This document shows, one piece after another, positions 43,778 through 53,023 of a DNA stretch of 64,000 nucleotides. The notes beneath the pieces are model-generated. The model ran no database searches and was not told the DNA's origin. It was given only the letters and a program-made list of their open reading frames with translations. Each line of letters begins with the position of its first letter. The first letter of the stretch is position 1. Made by a program: the position numbers and the translations under genes. The stretch comes from an uncultured Bacteroidia bacterium (GTDB lineage: Bacteria; Bacteroidota; Bacteroidia; NS11-12g; UBA9320): NCBI GenBank assembly GCA_943789165.1, contig CALSTB010000001.1, forward strand, positions 62,001 through 126,000, read 5' to 3'.

Positions 43778-45013
43778 TCATTTCTTAATTCCAAAGGTAA
43801 CGACTACCATATTAAACCTTGTGTTGTATAAATCCTTGACCTGTGTTAATCCGAAATTGTACGCGTATTTAGATTCTACATACCACTCCATATTATTGAA
43901 GGTGTGGGCATACATTATACCAGAATAACCTGCGATAGAATTCAGTTTGTAATCAGCGGTGCTAAGCACCGATTTCTCGTTTAAGAATACGGCATGTGGC
44001 AAGCTTCCCTGTGCAGAGAACAACACCTGTGGGGATACTTGTCCCACCAAGCTAATTGAGGCTTTAGGAAAGCGTTTAACCAAGTACTCTGTACCTAACG
44101 GGATGTCAATCATAGAGTAGGAATGGTTACTTGTATAGGTGACTTGTTCACTGTTTCTATCTTGATATCCTAAGATTGTGCCATCAATATCTCGAATAGG
44201 CTTTTCTGAATATGAGAAATTATAATCTGCAAAAACCGCATTGTGCGACAAGCCTAAACCAACGTATGGTGACCACTTACCCATTCTTTTACCAACTGCG
44301 CCAGACATATAAAAGCCGATAGCATTTTGCTCGCCATTATTTCTAATTGCACTGTAGTCTTTATGTATGAAAGATCCCGCATCAGCACCAAGTCTTAAGC
44401 TTGGATTAACAACAGATGGTCCAAATCCAAATTTAATAAACGAAGTTGCGAGAGTTGGAACACCAGGCGTTGGATCGTTTGGTCTTATGATTACAGTATC
44501 TGGCAACTGACCTAAATCGTGTTGTAGGACGTAGTTCAATGACGGGTAGCCGATAGGATTCATGGTTACTACCTCAAGTGGTCGCTTATGTATTGCCACT
44601 GGTATACGTGAATTAGTTTGCGGTATTTTGGTTGGAGCAACCTTTAACTGTTCGTCTGTGTAAACAATTAAGTTATTGGTTCCACCCTCATTTATTGAGT
44701 TCGTTGATTCTTCTGTTAAATTCTCTTTTGATTCTTCAAGACCTGCACTTTGGTCTGGCTTCGAGCTTGTTACTTCCTGAACAACTTTGTGACTTACCGA
44801 TATTTCTTCATCGCCTGATTTCGTAGTATTTAATAACAAAAGAGTAGTGAGCCCAAGCACAGTGATACCTGCAGCGCCTATCCACCACCAAATCAAACGT
44901 TTGCGTTTCTTTTTAGATTGAAACGACGCCCAATCTATTCCCTCCGCATCCATGGTTGCGTCGGTTAAAAACCCAGATAATAGGTCATCGATATGGTTAT
45001 GTTCTTTAGACAC
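43778..45013 (-). CDS. Membrane-anchored anti-sigma-like protein with barrel-like C-terminus
   Basis: 411 residues. The N-terminal ~35 residues are hydrophilic (HIDDLLSGFLTDATMDAEGI). A basic stop (KKKRKR) and one membrane span (LIWWWIGAAGITVLGLTTLL) follow, then a Ser/Glu-rich linker (about 65-170). The C-terminal ~220 residues look like an eight-stranded OmpA/porin-like barrel (KFGFGPSVVNPSLRLGADAG ... YVGLGLSHNAVFADYNF ... MEWYVESKYAYNFGL ... VVVTFGIKK). It starts 8 bases inside the sigma-factor gene. An inner-membrane anti-sigma with a barrel-like periplasmic part is topologically odd. It may instead be a soluble beta domain or a protein spanning the periplasm. Confidence 0.75.
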   Translation of the reverse strand: MSKEHNHIDDLLSGFLTDATMDAEGIDWASFQSKKKRKRLIWWWIGAAGITVLGLTTLLLLNTTKSGDEEISVSHKVVQEVTSSKPDQSAGLEESKENLTEESTNSINEGGTNNLIVYTDEQLKVAPTKIPQTNSRIPVAIHKRPLEVVTMNPIGYPSLNYVLQHDLGQLPDTVIIRPNDPTPGVPTLATSFIKFGFGPSVVNPSLRLGADAGSFIHKDYSAIRNNGEQNAIGFYMSGAVGKRMGKWSPYVGLGLSHNAVFADYNFSYSEKPIRDIDGTILGYQDRNSEQVTYTSNHSYSMIDIPLGTEYLVKRFPKASISLVGQVSPQVLFSAQGSLPHAVFLNEKSVLSTADYKLNSIAGYSGIMYAHTFNNMEWYVESKYAYNFGLTQVKDLYNTRFNMVVVTFGIKK

Positions 45014-45560
45014 GTTTCATTTCTTTTTTTAAAGCCACTCGAGCTCTAGATAGTTTTGATCTAGACGATGTTTCTTGCATGCCTAGCTTATCTGCAATTT
45101 CAATGTGGCTCAAATTCTCAACGGCATACAGGTTGAGTATTAATCTATAATCGGCGCGTAAGCGATTCATTGCCTCAAATACTTTTTCCTTTGTTGTTTC
45201 TTCAGGGTCTTCTTCTTCTTGAAACGGGTCTTCCGATTCTTCAGAGTAAACTTCATCCACGTAATACACATACTTTTTGTATGCTGAACGTACATAATCG
45301 ATGCTGTGGTTGATGAACAAACGTTTTACCCAAACCGTAAAATTTGCATCGCCCTTGTACTTCTTTATCTTCTTAAAAAGTTTCATAAAGCCGTCCTGAA
45401 GCAAATCTTTTGCTTCATCAGAGTTGTTGCTATATCGTAGACAAATGGCGTACATGGTTTGATACAAAGTTTCGTAAACCACTTTTTGACACCGTTCGTC
45501 ACTGTCCATACAACCCTCAATAATCTCTTGCGATATATCGTTCTTCCCCGCGCTTGACAT
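45006..45560 (-). CDS. ECF-type RNA polymerase sigma factor
   Basis: 184 residues with sigma region 2 (ERCQKVVYETLYQTMYAICL, SDEAKDLLQDGFMKLFKKI, FTVWVKRLFINHSIDYVR) and region 4 (DYRLILNLYAVENLSHIEIA, KLGMQETSSRSKLSRARVAL). The acidic linker (EESEDPFQEEEDPEETT) separates the two. First gene of a three-gene unit with the anti-sigma-like protein and a T9SS substrate, suggesting that it responds to envelope signals and controls surface protein production. A perfect -7 element lies 7 bases before the ATG. Confidence 0.93.
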   Translation of the reverse strand: MSSAGKNDISQEIIEGCMDSDERCQKVVYETLYQTMYAICLRYSNNSDEAKDLLQDGFMKLFKKIKKYKGDANFTVWVKRLFINHSIDYVRSAYKKYVYYVDEVYSEESEDPFQEEEDPEETTKEKVFEAMNRLRADYRLILNLYAVENLSHIEIADKLGMQETSSRSKLSRARVALKKEMKRV

Positions 45561-45567
45561 TCAATAT

Positions 45568-45575
45568 CAAAAATA
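45568..45575 (-). promoter_or_regulatory. -7 element of the sigma-factor operon
   Basis: TATTTTTG on the minus strand ends 7 bases before the sigma-factor ATG at 45560. It matches the housekeeping TAnnTTTG, so basal transcription need not depend on the ECF factor itself. Confidence 0.4.
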
Positions 45576-45714
45576 GCTCAACTAAAAGTATCCCTATGTT
45601 ATTTAATAGACGAAGCGTTTTCAGAACGTTGCAGTTCAACACCATTAATTTTTTTTTCACCAGTTTTGTGCAACGTTTTCAAATTGACTCGTCAATAAAG
45701 AAAAGAAACACAAC

Positions 45715-47109
45715 ATGAAATCATTTTACAAACATTACTCGCTGTTCGCTTTAATCCTTTTGACGGTTACCGCTACTTATAGTCAAACGACGGTATCTTC
45801 AATTATCTCTTCAAACCAAACCTGGACTGCTTCTGGGAGTCCTTACTTAGTCAACGCCAATGCCTTGGTTGAAGCCGGAGTTAAAATTACGGTGGAGCCA
45901 GGTGTAGTAATAAAGGCAACAGTAGATAGACTAAAACTAATTGTTGATGGAACGTTTGAGGCCATCGGTAAAAAGGATTCTGTCATTTTTATAGACAATT
46001 TAACCATTGAGTTTACTGAAAAGTCAGTTGGTTACAATGTTTCAGCCGGAACAGGGTCTCAATTTCAATATGTGATGTTTGATGGCCATAGTGCAGGTGG
46101 GACCAAAACAATCGACCTGAAAACGAAATCTATGTTTGTTAAGAACTGCAAGTTCGTTGATGGATATTATTATATCTATAGTTATACCTCTGGCACAAAG
46201 GACACCGTAGATGTAATTATAGAAAACTCGGTTTTCAAAGGAACACAGAGTTACCCTCAAGGATATATGGTGTACGCATCTGGAAATACACGATTGAGTA
46301 TTACTGATTGTTATGCTGAAAACATTGGAGGTATCACGGTTGGGAAATGGACGACCATCAAAAAATCAACCTTTAAGAACTTTGGATATTCAGGTGGCAT
46401 TCGTCAAACTTCTGGTTTGAACTTAGTCCTAGAATGTAATCTCTTTCAAAACTTTAGATATACTATTTTGGACTTAACATATCCTGGAAACGACGCTAAT
46501 ATTGAAGTTAGAGAAAACACCTTTGACAGCAGTGAGGTTTTGCTAAAACTGCGTGGTGGTTTGTTATACAAGCCAAAAACCTTAGTAATTGAGAACAACA
46601 ACTTTTTACGATTTAAAACCAATTCTGTTCAGGTAAGTGTTGGATCTAACCCAGGTAAATCAGATACACTTGACTTAACAAGTAACTACTGGGGAACTTC
46701 AACTAAGGCAGATATCGAATTGGGTATTAAGGATTTTACAGATGACATTACCATTGAAGGTTATGTCGATTTCTCAGGTTACCTAACGGCTCCAATAAAA
46801 ACCTGTACAGGTGGAGGAACTATTGGTGGTGCCGACACATCGGGAATTAATACAGGCATAGCCAAGATTGTCGATCATGCATTGACTTTATACCCTAATC
46901 CCGCTGATGGAATGGTTCAAATTGAAGCCGATGGCAAAATCATACACAACATTAAAATCCTTGATTTACAAGGTAAGATGCACATAAATGAAGCTGTTTC
47001 TGCTACAAACTCAAGTGTAGATTTAAGCTTGTTGGTAGAAGGTATTTATGTAATTGAAGTATCTGGAGATGGCTTTACTTCAAGAAATAAGCTAATTGTG
47101 AAACACTAA
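45715..47109 (+). CDS. Right-handed beta-helix protein with T9SS sorting domain
   Basis: 464 residues with a signal peptide (to TATYSQ). Residues about 25-360 have the coil-by-coil pattern of a right-handed parallel beta-helix: VKITVEPGVVIKATVDRLKL (a cap seen in 'left/right-side repeat' helices), SMFVKNCKFVDG, VIIENSVFKG and STFKNFGYSGGI. After a Gly-rich linker the C-terminus is a T9SS sorting domain (LTLYPNPADGMVQIEADGKI ... GIYVIEVSGDG ... NKLIVKH). Surface-exposed or released; polysaccharide lyase activity is possible in this fold but no catalytic motif is evident. Confidence 0.87.
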   Translation: MKSFYKHYSLFALILLTVTATYSQTTVSSIISSNQTWTASGSPYLVNANALVEAGVKITVEPGVVIKATVDRLKLIVDGTFEAIGKKDSVIFIDNLTIEFTEKSVGYNVSAGTGSQFQYVMFDGHSAGGTKTIDLKTKSMFVKNCKFVDGYYYIYSYTSGTKDTVDVIIENSVFKGTQSYPQGYMVYASGNTRLSITDCYAENIGGITVGKWTTIKKSTFKNFGYSGGIRQTSGLNLVLECNLFQNFRYTILDLTYPGNDANIEVRENTFDSSEVLLKLRGGLLYKPKTLVIENNNFLRFKTNSVQVSVGSNPGKSDTLDLTSNYWGTSTKADIELGIKDFTDDITIEGYVDFSGYLTAPIKTCTGGGTIGGADTSGINTGIAKIVDHALTLYPNPADGMVQIEADGKIIHNIKILDLQGKMHINEAVSATNSSVDLSLLVEGIYVIEVSGDGFTSRNKLIVKH

Positions 47110-47132
47110 TCGTAGGTAAACTAAAAAACCAA

Positions 47133-47162
47133 GCCGGTCCTCCTTTGAGGGCCGGTTTTTTT
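47133..47162 (+). terminator. Terminator after the beta-helix T9SS gene
   Basis: 9-bp stem CCGGTCCTC/GAGGGCCGG with one G-T wobble and a 4-nt loop, followed by seven T. The T-tract touches the stop codon of the convergent DUF2233 gene. Confidence 0.88.
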
Positions 47163-47928
47163 ATTTAATAACGCCAATCATTACACCAAATCGGCCGTCT
47201 TCTGTTCGACTCGTTTCTTCATTGTACATCTTTGATATGGCACCATCCAAATACAACGCATTTGAGCAGTTCAATTCGTCTCTAAACAATTGTGCAAAGT
47301 CGTAAAAATTGGTTTTTTGGTTAGAGATAACAAAGACCACTTCTCCTTTTTTGTTAATACCAACTCCATTTCGAATGTGCTTGTTTTTCGAACCTTCGTT
47401 AAACGCGGGATGAATTGAATCTGCCACAACCAACATTGGTCCAGATTGTGTCGCGAAGGGTATGCTTGTTGCAAAACTAGAAGACATCAGTGTTTTGGTT
47501 TCTAGAACAAATGGTTTGCCTGCATTCAAACCAAAAACACCGTTTGGAAGCAAGTAGAAATTACCATAACCGCTATCCAAATCGACTGATTGAATTTCAA
47601 TTTTGTCTTGAATGTATAGGCCTTGCGGCTCAAATGTTTTCGTAAACATACCGCCGTTAACAGCAAAAAATAAATCATTTCCCTTCTTGCTTTGAAACGC
47701 CTTAAAGTTTTTGAAATTGTTAAGTTGATTGCCGAGTGAATCCGCGTATCCAAACACAATTTTGTTCGGGTTTTTGACAGTAAAAACTTCGAACTCTTGT
47801 TGTTTAAATGTAATTGTTTGGGTGTGGTTTTGTGTAGACTTCCATCCAACAAAAAACACCGATAAACATATCAGGAGTGTTATCCCAGCAAAAGAAAAAT
47901 TCCTTTTCAATTTTGTTCTTCCTTCCAT
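47161..47928 (-). CDS. DUF2233/NAGPA-type phosphodiester glycosidase-like protein
   Basis: 255 residues with an N-terminal membrane anchor or signal segment (SFAGITLLICLSVFFVGW). The phosphodiester-glycosidase-domain pattern is FAVNGGMFTKTFEPQGLYIQ, ATQSGPMLVVADSIHPAF, RNGVGINKKGEVVFVIS, then NALYLDGAISKMY near the end. Relatives include the human uncovering enzyme and bacterial 'exopolysaccharide biosynthesis' proteins. Exact substrate unknown; it probably acts in the periplasm. Its start overlaps the upstream M48 protease gene by 22 bases, implying translational coupling. Confidence 0.82.
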   Translation of the reverse strand: MEGRTKLKRNFSFAGITLLICLSVFFVGWKSTQNHTQTITFKQQEFEVFTVKNPNKIVFGYADSLGNQLNNFKNFKAFQSKKGNDLFFAVNGGMFTKTFEPQGLYIQDKIEIQSVDLDSGYGNFYLLPNGVFGLNAGKPFVLETKTLMSSSFATSIPFATQSGPMLVVADSIHPAFNEGSKNKHIRNGVGINKKGEVVFVISNQKTNFYDFAQLFRDELNCSNALYLDGAISKMYNEETSRTEDGRFGVMIGVIK

Positions 47929-48731
47929 GCCTCGTAATACTCAAGCGCCTCAGGCATGTCTTTGGACAAATCAGCCGATCGTTTAGACGGGTTGGGATGG
48001 GTACTTAAAAATTCCGGAGGTCTTTGTCCGTTTGAAAGCGCGTTCATTCGCTCCCAAAAAAGTGGTGCTTCTTCAGGGTTGTAACCAGCCATCGCCATAA
48101 ACATCAAACCCATATGATCCGCCTCACTTTCATGTCTTCTGCTGAACGGTAACATCACACCTAATTGTGTTCCTGCTCCATATGCCAACTGAAACAATTG
48201 CTGTGTCTCTTCTGGTTTGTCCATCACAGCAACGTTAAGGGCTACACCACCCAATTGCTGAACCAATCCGTGACTCATTCTTTCGTTACCATGTCGCGCA
48301 ATGGCATGGGCTATTTCGTGACCCATTACAACCGCAACACCTGTTTCAGTTTGACAAATCGGCATAATACCCGAATAGAAAACAACTTTTCCTCCAGGCA
48401 TACACCATGCGTTTACATTTGGGTCATCCACCAAATTAAACTCCCACTGATAGTTTTTAATTTCTGTGCTGTCGGCAGTCGTGCTTAAAAACGTCTCGAC
48501 CGCTTTGGATATGCGTAATCCTGCGTTCTTAACCATCGTGCTATTGGCACCGGTACTTACCACATTGGAAGTATCCAAAAACGAAGAGTACGAGCTTAAA
48601 CTCATAGCTACTAGTTCACTTTCTGGGAGTAATTTCATTTGTCGGCGACCAGTTAACGGCACAGTGGCACATGAATATATCATCAAACCTAGTCCGACTA
48701 CAATTCCAATTTTTTTAAATTCACTTCTCAT
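47907..48731 (-). CDS. M48-family metalloprotease lipoprotein
   Basis: 274 residues from ATG 48731 (MRSEFKKIGIVVGLGLMIYS), followed by the lipobox IYSC, giving a lipoprotein mature at the cysteine of CATVPLTGRRQMKLL. The catalytic zinc site is HEIAHAIARHGNE (HExxH), with the third ligand in SEADHMGL. This is the BepA/LoiP-like group that degrades or helps fold outer-membrane proteins. SCATVPLTGRRQ is a family hallmark. The upstream codon at 48752 would add seven residues before the signal peptide and is rejected. Coupled to the DUF2233 gene. Confidence 0.93.
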   Translation of the reverse strand: MRSEFKKIGIVVGLGLMIYSCATVPLTGRRQMKLLPESELVAMSLSSYSSFLDTSNVVSTGANSTMVKNAGLRISKAVETFLSTTADSTEIKNYQWEFNLVDDPNVNAWCMPGGKVVFYSGIMPICQTETGVAVVMGHEIAHAIARHGNERMSHGLVQQLGGVALNVAVMDKPEETQQLFQLAYGAGTQLGVMLPFSRRHESEADHMGLMFMAMAGYNPEEAPLFWERMNALSNGQRPPEFLSTHPNPSKRSADLSKDMPEALEYYEAWKEEQN

Positions 48732-48868
48732 ACAGTTAAGAAAACTGTACAAAACTCATTCCAAATATGGGTATAATCTAGTAATCTATAATACCGAGGC
48801 TAGAAAAACGCCTTAAACGTCTATCGATTGTCTCAAAAAATCTAACTTCGTCGTCCTAAAATAATATC

Positions 48869-50230
48869 ATGACTCAAAAGGATTATATCAATAAAAACCA
48901 AGAACGCTTTTTAAATGAACTACTCGATTGGTTGCGGATTCCTTCCATCAGCGCCGACCCAGCTTTTGGAAAAGACGTACATAAGGCAGCAGCATTTGTT
49001 GCCGAGAAGTTAAAGTCAGTAGGTGCCGACAATGTATCTATTGAACAAACCGCTGGATATCCGATTGTGTATGCCGACAAAATCATTGACCCATCTAAAC
49101 CAACGGTATTGGTGTATGGTCATTATGATGTACAGCCTTCCGTTCCTGATGAGTTGTGGGAAACTCCTGCATTTGAACCTAACATCAGAAATGGAAACAT
49201 TTATGCGCGTGGTGCTTGTGATGATAAAGGTCAAGTATACATGCATGTAAAGGCATTTGAAACAATGATGAACACCGACTCATTGGCTTGCAACGTTAAG
49301 TTTATGATTGAAGGTGAGGAAGAAGTTGGATCAACCAACCTTGGTATATATGTGAGAGACAACGTTGAAAAACTTGCAGCGGATGTCGTATTGATTTCTG
49401 ATACTGGCATGATCGCCAATGATGTGCCAAGTATTGATACTGGGTTACGTGGATTGAGTTATGTAGAAGTTGAGGTCACTGGACCAAACATCGATTTACA
49501 CAGTGGAACTTATGGAGGTGCTGTTGCCAATCCAATCAATGTATTGTGTGATATGATCAGCAGCTTGCACGACGAAAATAGACACATTACAATACCGGGG
49601 TTTTACAATAACGTTGACGTTGTGAGCGATGCTGACCGCGCTGAAATGGCAAAGACGCCGTTCAGTCTTGACGAATATAAGGCTGAATTAAAGGTGGATG
49701 ATGTGATGGGAGAAGCTGGCTATTCAACTATTGAACGAACAGGAATTCGACCTACTCTCGACGTAAATGGTATTTGGGGAGGATATATTGGAGAAGGTGC
49801 TAAAACGGTTTTACCGAGTAAGGCATATGCTAAAATTTCTATGCGTTTAGTGCCTAGTCAAACCTCAGCAGAAATATCTGACTTGTTTAAAAACCATTTT
49901 GAAAGCATTGCGCCAAAATCAGTTAAAGTAAAAGTGACTTTGCACCACGGAGGTGAAGCAGCAGTTACGCCAACAGACAGCAAAGCCTATCGAGCAGCAA
50001 GCAAGGCCATGGAAACCACATTTGGTAAAAAACCTATTCCAACAAGAGGTGGAGGAAGTATTCCTATTGTTGCGTTGTTCGAGGAGGTATTGGGGCTAAA
50101 AACAGTTTTAATGGGATTTGGACTGGACAGTGATGCGATTCACTCTCCAAACGAGAAATACGGCATTTTCAATTTCTATAAAGGCATTGAAACCATTCCT
50201 TATTTCTTTAAATACTTTGCAGAAGAGTAA
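48869..50230 (+). CDS. M20-family dipeptidase
   Basis: A 453-residue di-zinc peptidase of the M20/CNDP group. Metal ligands and catalytic residues are visible in VLVYGHYDVQP (His, with Asp two residues later), GACDDKGQVYMHVKAFE (bridging Asp), IEGEEEVGS (catalytic Glu and ligand) and SDTGM (Asp), with the last His in DAIHSPNEKYGIFNF. The lid/dimerisation domain carries DLHSGTYGGAVANPINV. No signal peptide, so cytoplasmic turnover of dipeptides is expected. It stands alone between divergent and convergent neighbours. Confidence 0.94.
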   Translation: MTQKDYINKNQERFLNELLDWLRIPSISADPAFGKDVHKAAAFVAEKLKSVGADNVSIEQTAGYPIVYADKIIDPSKPTVLVYGHYDVQPSVPDELWETPAFEPNIRNGNIYARGACDDKGQVYMHVKAFETMMNTDSLACNVKFMIEGEEEVGSTNLGIYVRDNVEKLAADVVLISDTGMIANDVPSIDTGLRGLSYVEVEVTGPNIDLHSGTYGGAVANPINVLCDMISSLHDENRHITIPGFYNNVDVVSDADRAEMAKTPFSLDEYKAELKVDDVMGEAGYSTIERTGIRPTLDVNGIWGGYIGEGAKTVLPSKAYAKISMRLVPSQTSAEISDLFKNHFESIAPKSVKVKVTLHHGGEAAVTPTDSKAYRAASKAMETTFGKKPIPTRGGGSIPIVALFEEVLGLKTVLMGFGLDSDAIHSPNEKYGIFNFYKGIETIPYFFKYFAEE

Positions 50231-50255
50231 ACTCACTTTGAAGCATTAATATGCT

Positions 50256-51683
50256 TTAAGGTTTGTACTCAAGTGCGCCGGCATCCGGTTGTGCATCTCT
50301 GGTTTGTTCGTCGAAATCTCGACTAACTCCTAAGTTTTTACCAATATTGATTGCGCCTGAATTGGCTTCAATATGGTAATCATGATTTCGAATATCGAGA
50401 AATGCCGCATTCACATTGACAACGTTGTCGATATGCTTGCCAGTAAATTTTCTTTCAGAACGTACCAAGTTGTTGTTGAAAAGCGTATCCCCGTTAAAGA
50501 AATACAAAGGGTCTGGAACCTGTCTATAAATCCCGAAAGACACTTCCTCTTGTAAGCCTCCATCAATAATGCAATTTTGCACTCTGTAGCTTAGAGGATA
50601 TATATCTACGATCTGGAAGAATTCATTGATTTGGATATTGTTTAAAGCGAACGTTGGTTCACGTCGACTGAAATCAAAGTTATACGTAGTGAAATTACAA
50701 TGGCTTAATTCATACCTCCCGCCCCATAATCCTAAAAAACTGTATCGTCCACAATTGGTAAAAATGCTGTTCGTTGCTCTGATATACGACGTTTTCCCAG
50801 ACAAGCCATCGAAGCTCATGTTGCGTATAAGCGTATTGTCGACTATGACATTGGGCTGAGTCCCGTATCCACTACTGTCACAATAAATTCCAACAGTTCC
50901 GTTCTTTAATTCGGCGTGTTTGATGGTGTTGTTTTTGCTGATTCTATCCAACCATATACCACCCCACTGACCGGCAGTTTCTTCAAATTGAGGTTGCAAT
51001 CTGTCCCCTTGAAACATCACTTTCTCGTCTTTGGTGCCCTCAATAATCAAGGTACCTTCCACATATAACCATGACCTTGGTGCAAAGTGCATTTTCACAC
51101 CTTCTTTGATGGTCAACGTGCAGTTCTCAGGAACGTATAAGTATCCGTGAACGACATATGGTTTCAGTTTGTCGTCTAACACTTCGTTACAAACTGTATC
51201 GCGTAAATAGTAATGGGCGTCTTGTCCCCATGCGATTAATTGTACGTGTTGTTGGTTCCCATTGGTCGTCACCTGAATGGAGTCCCTAACTATCAATGGC
51301 AATGATTGCGGGTCATTGTTTTCATCAACCGATAGTTCAACAAAAACGAATACCGAATCGCCTCCGCCTATTTCGATTCCTGATATGTCGGGCCCAACTT
51401 CTCCATCGACATTAATTCTGAAAACAGAGTTCACGCCACCAGTAAGTTTAAAATCCGTATTAACTGCCTCTTTATATGGGTTTACCACTGCAAATTGATG
51501 ATTAACCGAAAGAGGAATTCTTGGAATATTAGAAGTGAACACAGTATCGAAGAAAACGGTGTCAGAACTGAATTCCATTGCCGCATCTCCACTAAGAAAA
51601 AAAGTTTGGTCGTCCTTACACGACGATAGCAAATGCGTTAACACAAACGTAAATCCTAATAAGAAGATGGCTGTTTTCCTCAT
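50256..51683 (-). CDS. Beta-helix lipoprotein
   Basis: 475 residues from ATG 51683 (MRKTAIFLLGFTFVLTHLL), then the lipobox LSSCKDD. Region about 20-145 looks like Ig-type sandwich segments (NIPRIPLSVNHQFAVVNPYK). From about 155 a right-handed beta-helix begins (LTIKEGVKMHFAPRSWLYVE, GTLIIEGTKDEKVMFQGDRL), with coils such as NTIKHAELKNGTVGIYCDSS. It ends DEQTRDAQPDAGALEYKP, an ending typical of Bacteroidota beta-helix proteins. It has no T9SS domain, so it is membrane-anchored through lipid. No catalytic residues recognised. Confidence 0.82.
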   Translation of the reverse strand: MRKTAIFLLGFTFVLTHLLSSCKDDQTFFLSGDAAMEFSSDTVFFDTVFTSNIPRIPLSVNHQFAVVNPYKEAVNTDFKLTGGVNSVFRINVDGEVGPDISGIEIGGGDSVFVFVELSVDENNDPQSLPLIVRDSIQVTTNGNQQHVQLIAWGQDAHYYLRDTVCNEVLDDKLKPYVVHGYLYVPENCTLTIKEGVKMHFAPRSWLYVEGTLIIEGTKDEKVMFQGDRLQPQFEETAGQWGGIWLDRISKNNTIKHAELKNGTVGIYCDSSGYGTQPNVIVDNTLIRNMSFDGLSGKTSYIRATNSIFTNCGRYSFLGLWGGRYELSHCNFTTYNFDFSRREPTFALNNIQINEFFQIVDIYPLSYRVQNCIIDGGLQEEVSFGIYRQVPDPLYFFNGDTLFNNNLVRSERKFTGKHIDNVVNVNAAFLDIRNHDYHIEANSGAINIGKNLGVSRDFDEQTRDAQPDAGALEYKP

Positions 51684-51688
51684 TGCAA

Positions 51689-51716
51689 CAAATGTAAAGT
51701 TTGTATGGCATATCAA
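51689..51716 (-). promoter_or_regulatory. Promoter of the beta-helix lipoprotein
   Basis: On the minus strand TTG (51716-51714), a 17-base spacer and TACATTTG (51696-51689). This is the best complete -33/-7 pair noticed in the window. It ends 5 bases before the ATG at 51683, which supports that start over one at 51716. Confidence 0.55.
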
Positions 51717-51805
51717 CGCTTAAATTGATGGACTGTTGCATTGGGATGATTAAATACTCTTGTTTTTAGGTAAAGTTTTATGTTGCACCAACCAATTACC
51801 AAACC

Positions 51806-53023
51806 ATGAAAAACTTAATTCTAAGCACCTTAGCATGTGGTATGTTTTACTCGTCTGCATTTGCTCAACAAGACGGCGCTATCGATGACGTAGGTGACAT
51901 CGCCTTTGTGGCATGGAGCGCTTCAAATCAAGATGGCTATGCTTTTGTGTTGTTGGATGACTGTCCGAACGGCACCAGTATTAAGTTCATTGATGAAGAA
52001 TGGACGGGTACTAGCTTTTATTCAAGTAATGGGGAAGGTGAAAACACATGGACGAATAACACTGGTAGCACAATTGACAAGGGTGTTGTCATCATTATTG
52101 AAAACGCTGACAACAATCCGACTTGTAATATTGGTTCCGTCACTGAATCGGACGCAGGTTTTGATATCGCCAGTAGCTCTGCTGATCAAATATTTGCCAT
52201 TGTAGGCAGTCGTTCGTCGCCAACCTTCCTTGCCATGATTGGCCACGTCAGCTTGCCTAACAATGGTTCTGGTGCAGTTCAAACGTTAAGTGGTACAGGT
52301 CTTACTTCAGGCGTCACAGCGGTTCATCAAACCGGCGAATCCTTATATGATGGTTCCACAACGTGTAACAGCAATGTGACTGCCTGTTTGCAAATGATCA
52401 ACAATTCAGGAAACTGGTCTGGCCTGACATCGAGCATTACATTTCCAAGTGATGTTGACACGCTTTTTGATGGGTCCGTGCTACCGGTTACCCTCACTTC
52501 GTTTACGTGTACAAGAGATGATGATTGTACCTATCTGTATTGGACAACAGCTATGGAAATCAATAACGCGGGATTTGAGTTACAGCGTCGATCTTCCGTA
52601 ACAGACTGGCGTGTCTTAAACTTTATTCCAGGAATTGGTAACTCCAATTCGCTCCAGAATTATTACTACATTGATCATCACAACGAAGACACCGAAGTTT
52701 ACTTGTATCGATTAAAACAAATGGATTACGACGGATGCTTCACCTATTCTAGCATTATAAAAAGTAATTCCGTTTACCTTGAAGACCAGCAACAAGTTAA
52801 CTGTTGGATAGACAAATCCAATCTGACAGTTCAATCTACTGAACAAATCATTTTGAGGATAACCCTATATAATTCCTTAGGTCAATGTAATAAGGTGTTG
52901 GAACCGTATGCGCTCTACTGCAACTATGAATTGTCCTCAGAAAATGGAAGGGTACTATACGTCTTAGTTGAACTAAGCAACCGAAGAGAAATGTTTAAGC
53001 TATTGTACCAGCCAGATGGCTAA
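51806..53023 (+). CDS. Secreted protein with lamin-tail-like and fibronectin-like regions
   Basis: 405 residues with a signal peptide (to SSAFAQ). Residues about 22-210 (GDIAFVAWSASNQDGYAFVL, DDCPNGTSIKFIDEEWTG) resemble Bacteroidota domains often found in surface proteins. The central LPVTLTSFTCTRDDDCTYLY followed by WTTAMEINNAGFELQRRSS is the familiar 'LPVxLxSF...W.TA.E.NN.GFE..RS' linker that normally precedes a T9SS sorting domain. Here the last ~80 residues are only a weak version and end MFKLLYQPDG instead of the usual kvvk/h ending. It may be a degenerate substrate. Overlaps convergent gpsA by 4 bases. Confidence 0.75.
   Translation: MKNLILSTLACGMFYSSAFAQQDGAIDDVGDIAFVAWSASNQDGYAFVLLDDCPNGTSIKFIDEEWTGTSFYSSNGEGENTWTNNTGSTIDKGVVIIIENADNNPTCNIGSVTESDAGFDIASSSADQIFAIVGSRSSPTFLAMIGHVSLPNNGSGAVQTLSGTGLTSGVTAVHQTGESLYDGSTTCNSNVTACLQMINNSGNWSGLTSSITFPSDVDTLFDGSVLPVTLTSFTCTRDDDCTYLYWTTAMEINNAGFELQRRSSVTDWRVLNFIPGIGNSNSLQNYYYIDHHNEDTEVYLYRLKQMDYDGCFTYSSIIKSNSVYLEDQQQVNCWIDKSNLTVQSTEQIILRITLYNSLGQCNKVLEPYALYCNYELSSENGRVLYVLVELSNRREMFKLLYQPDG

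Noticed and set aside
50241-50256. AAGCAT/ATGCTT hairpin after the dipeptidase gene as a terminator
   Set aside because: The stem is only 6 bp and A+T-rich, without a T-tract on the plus strand.
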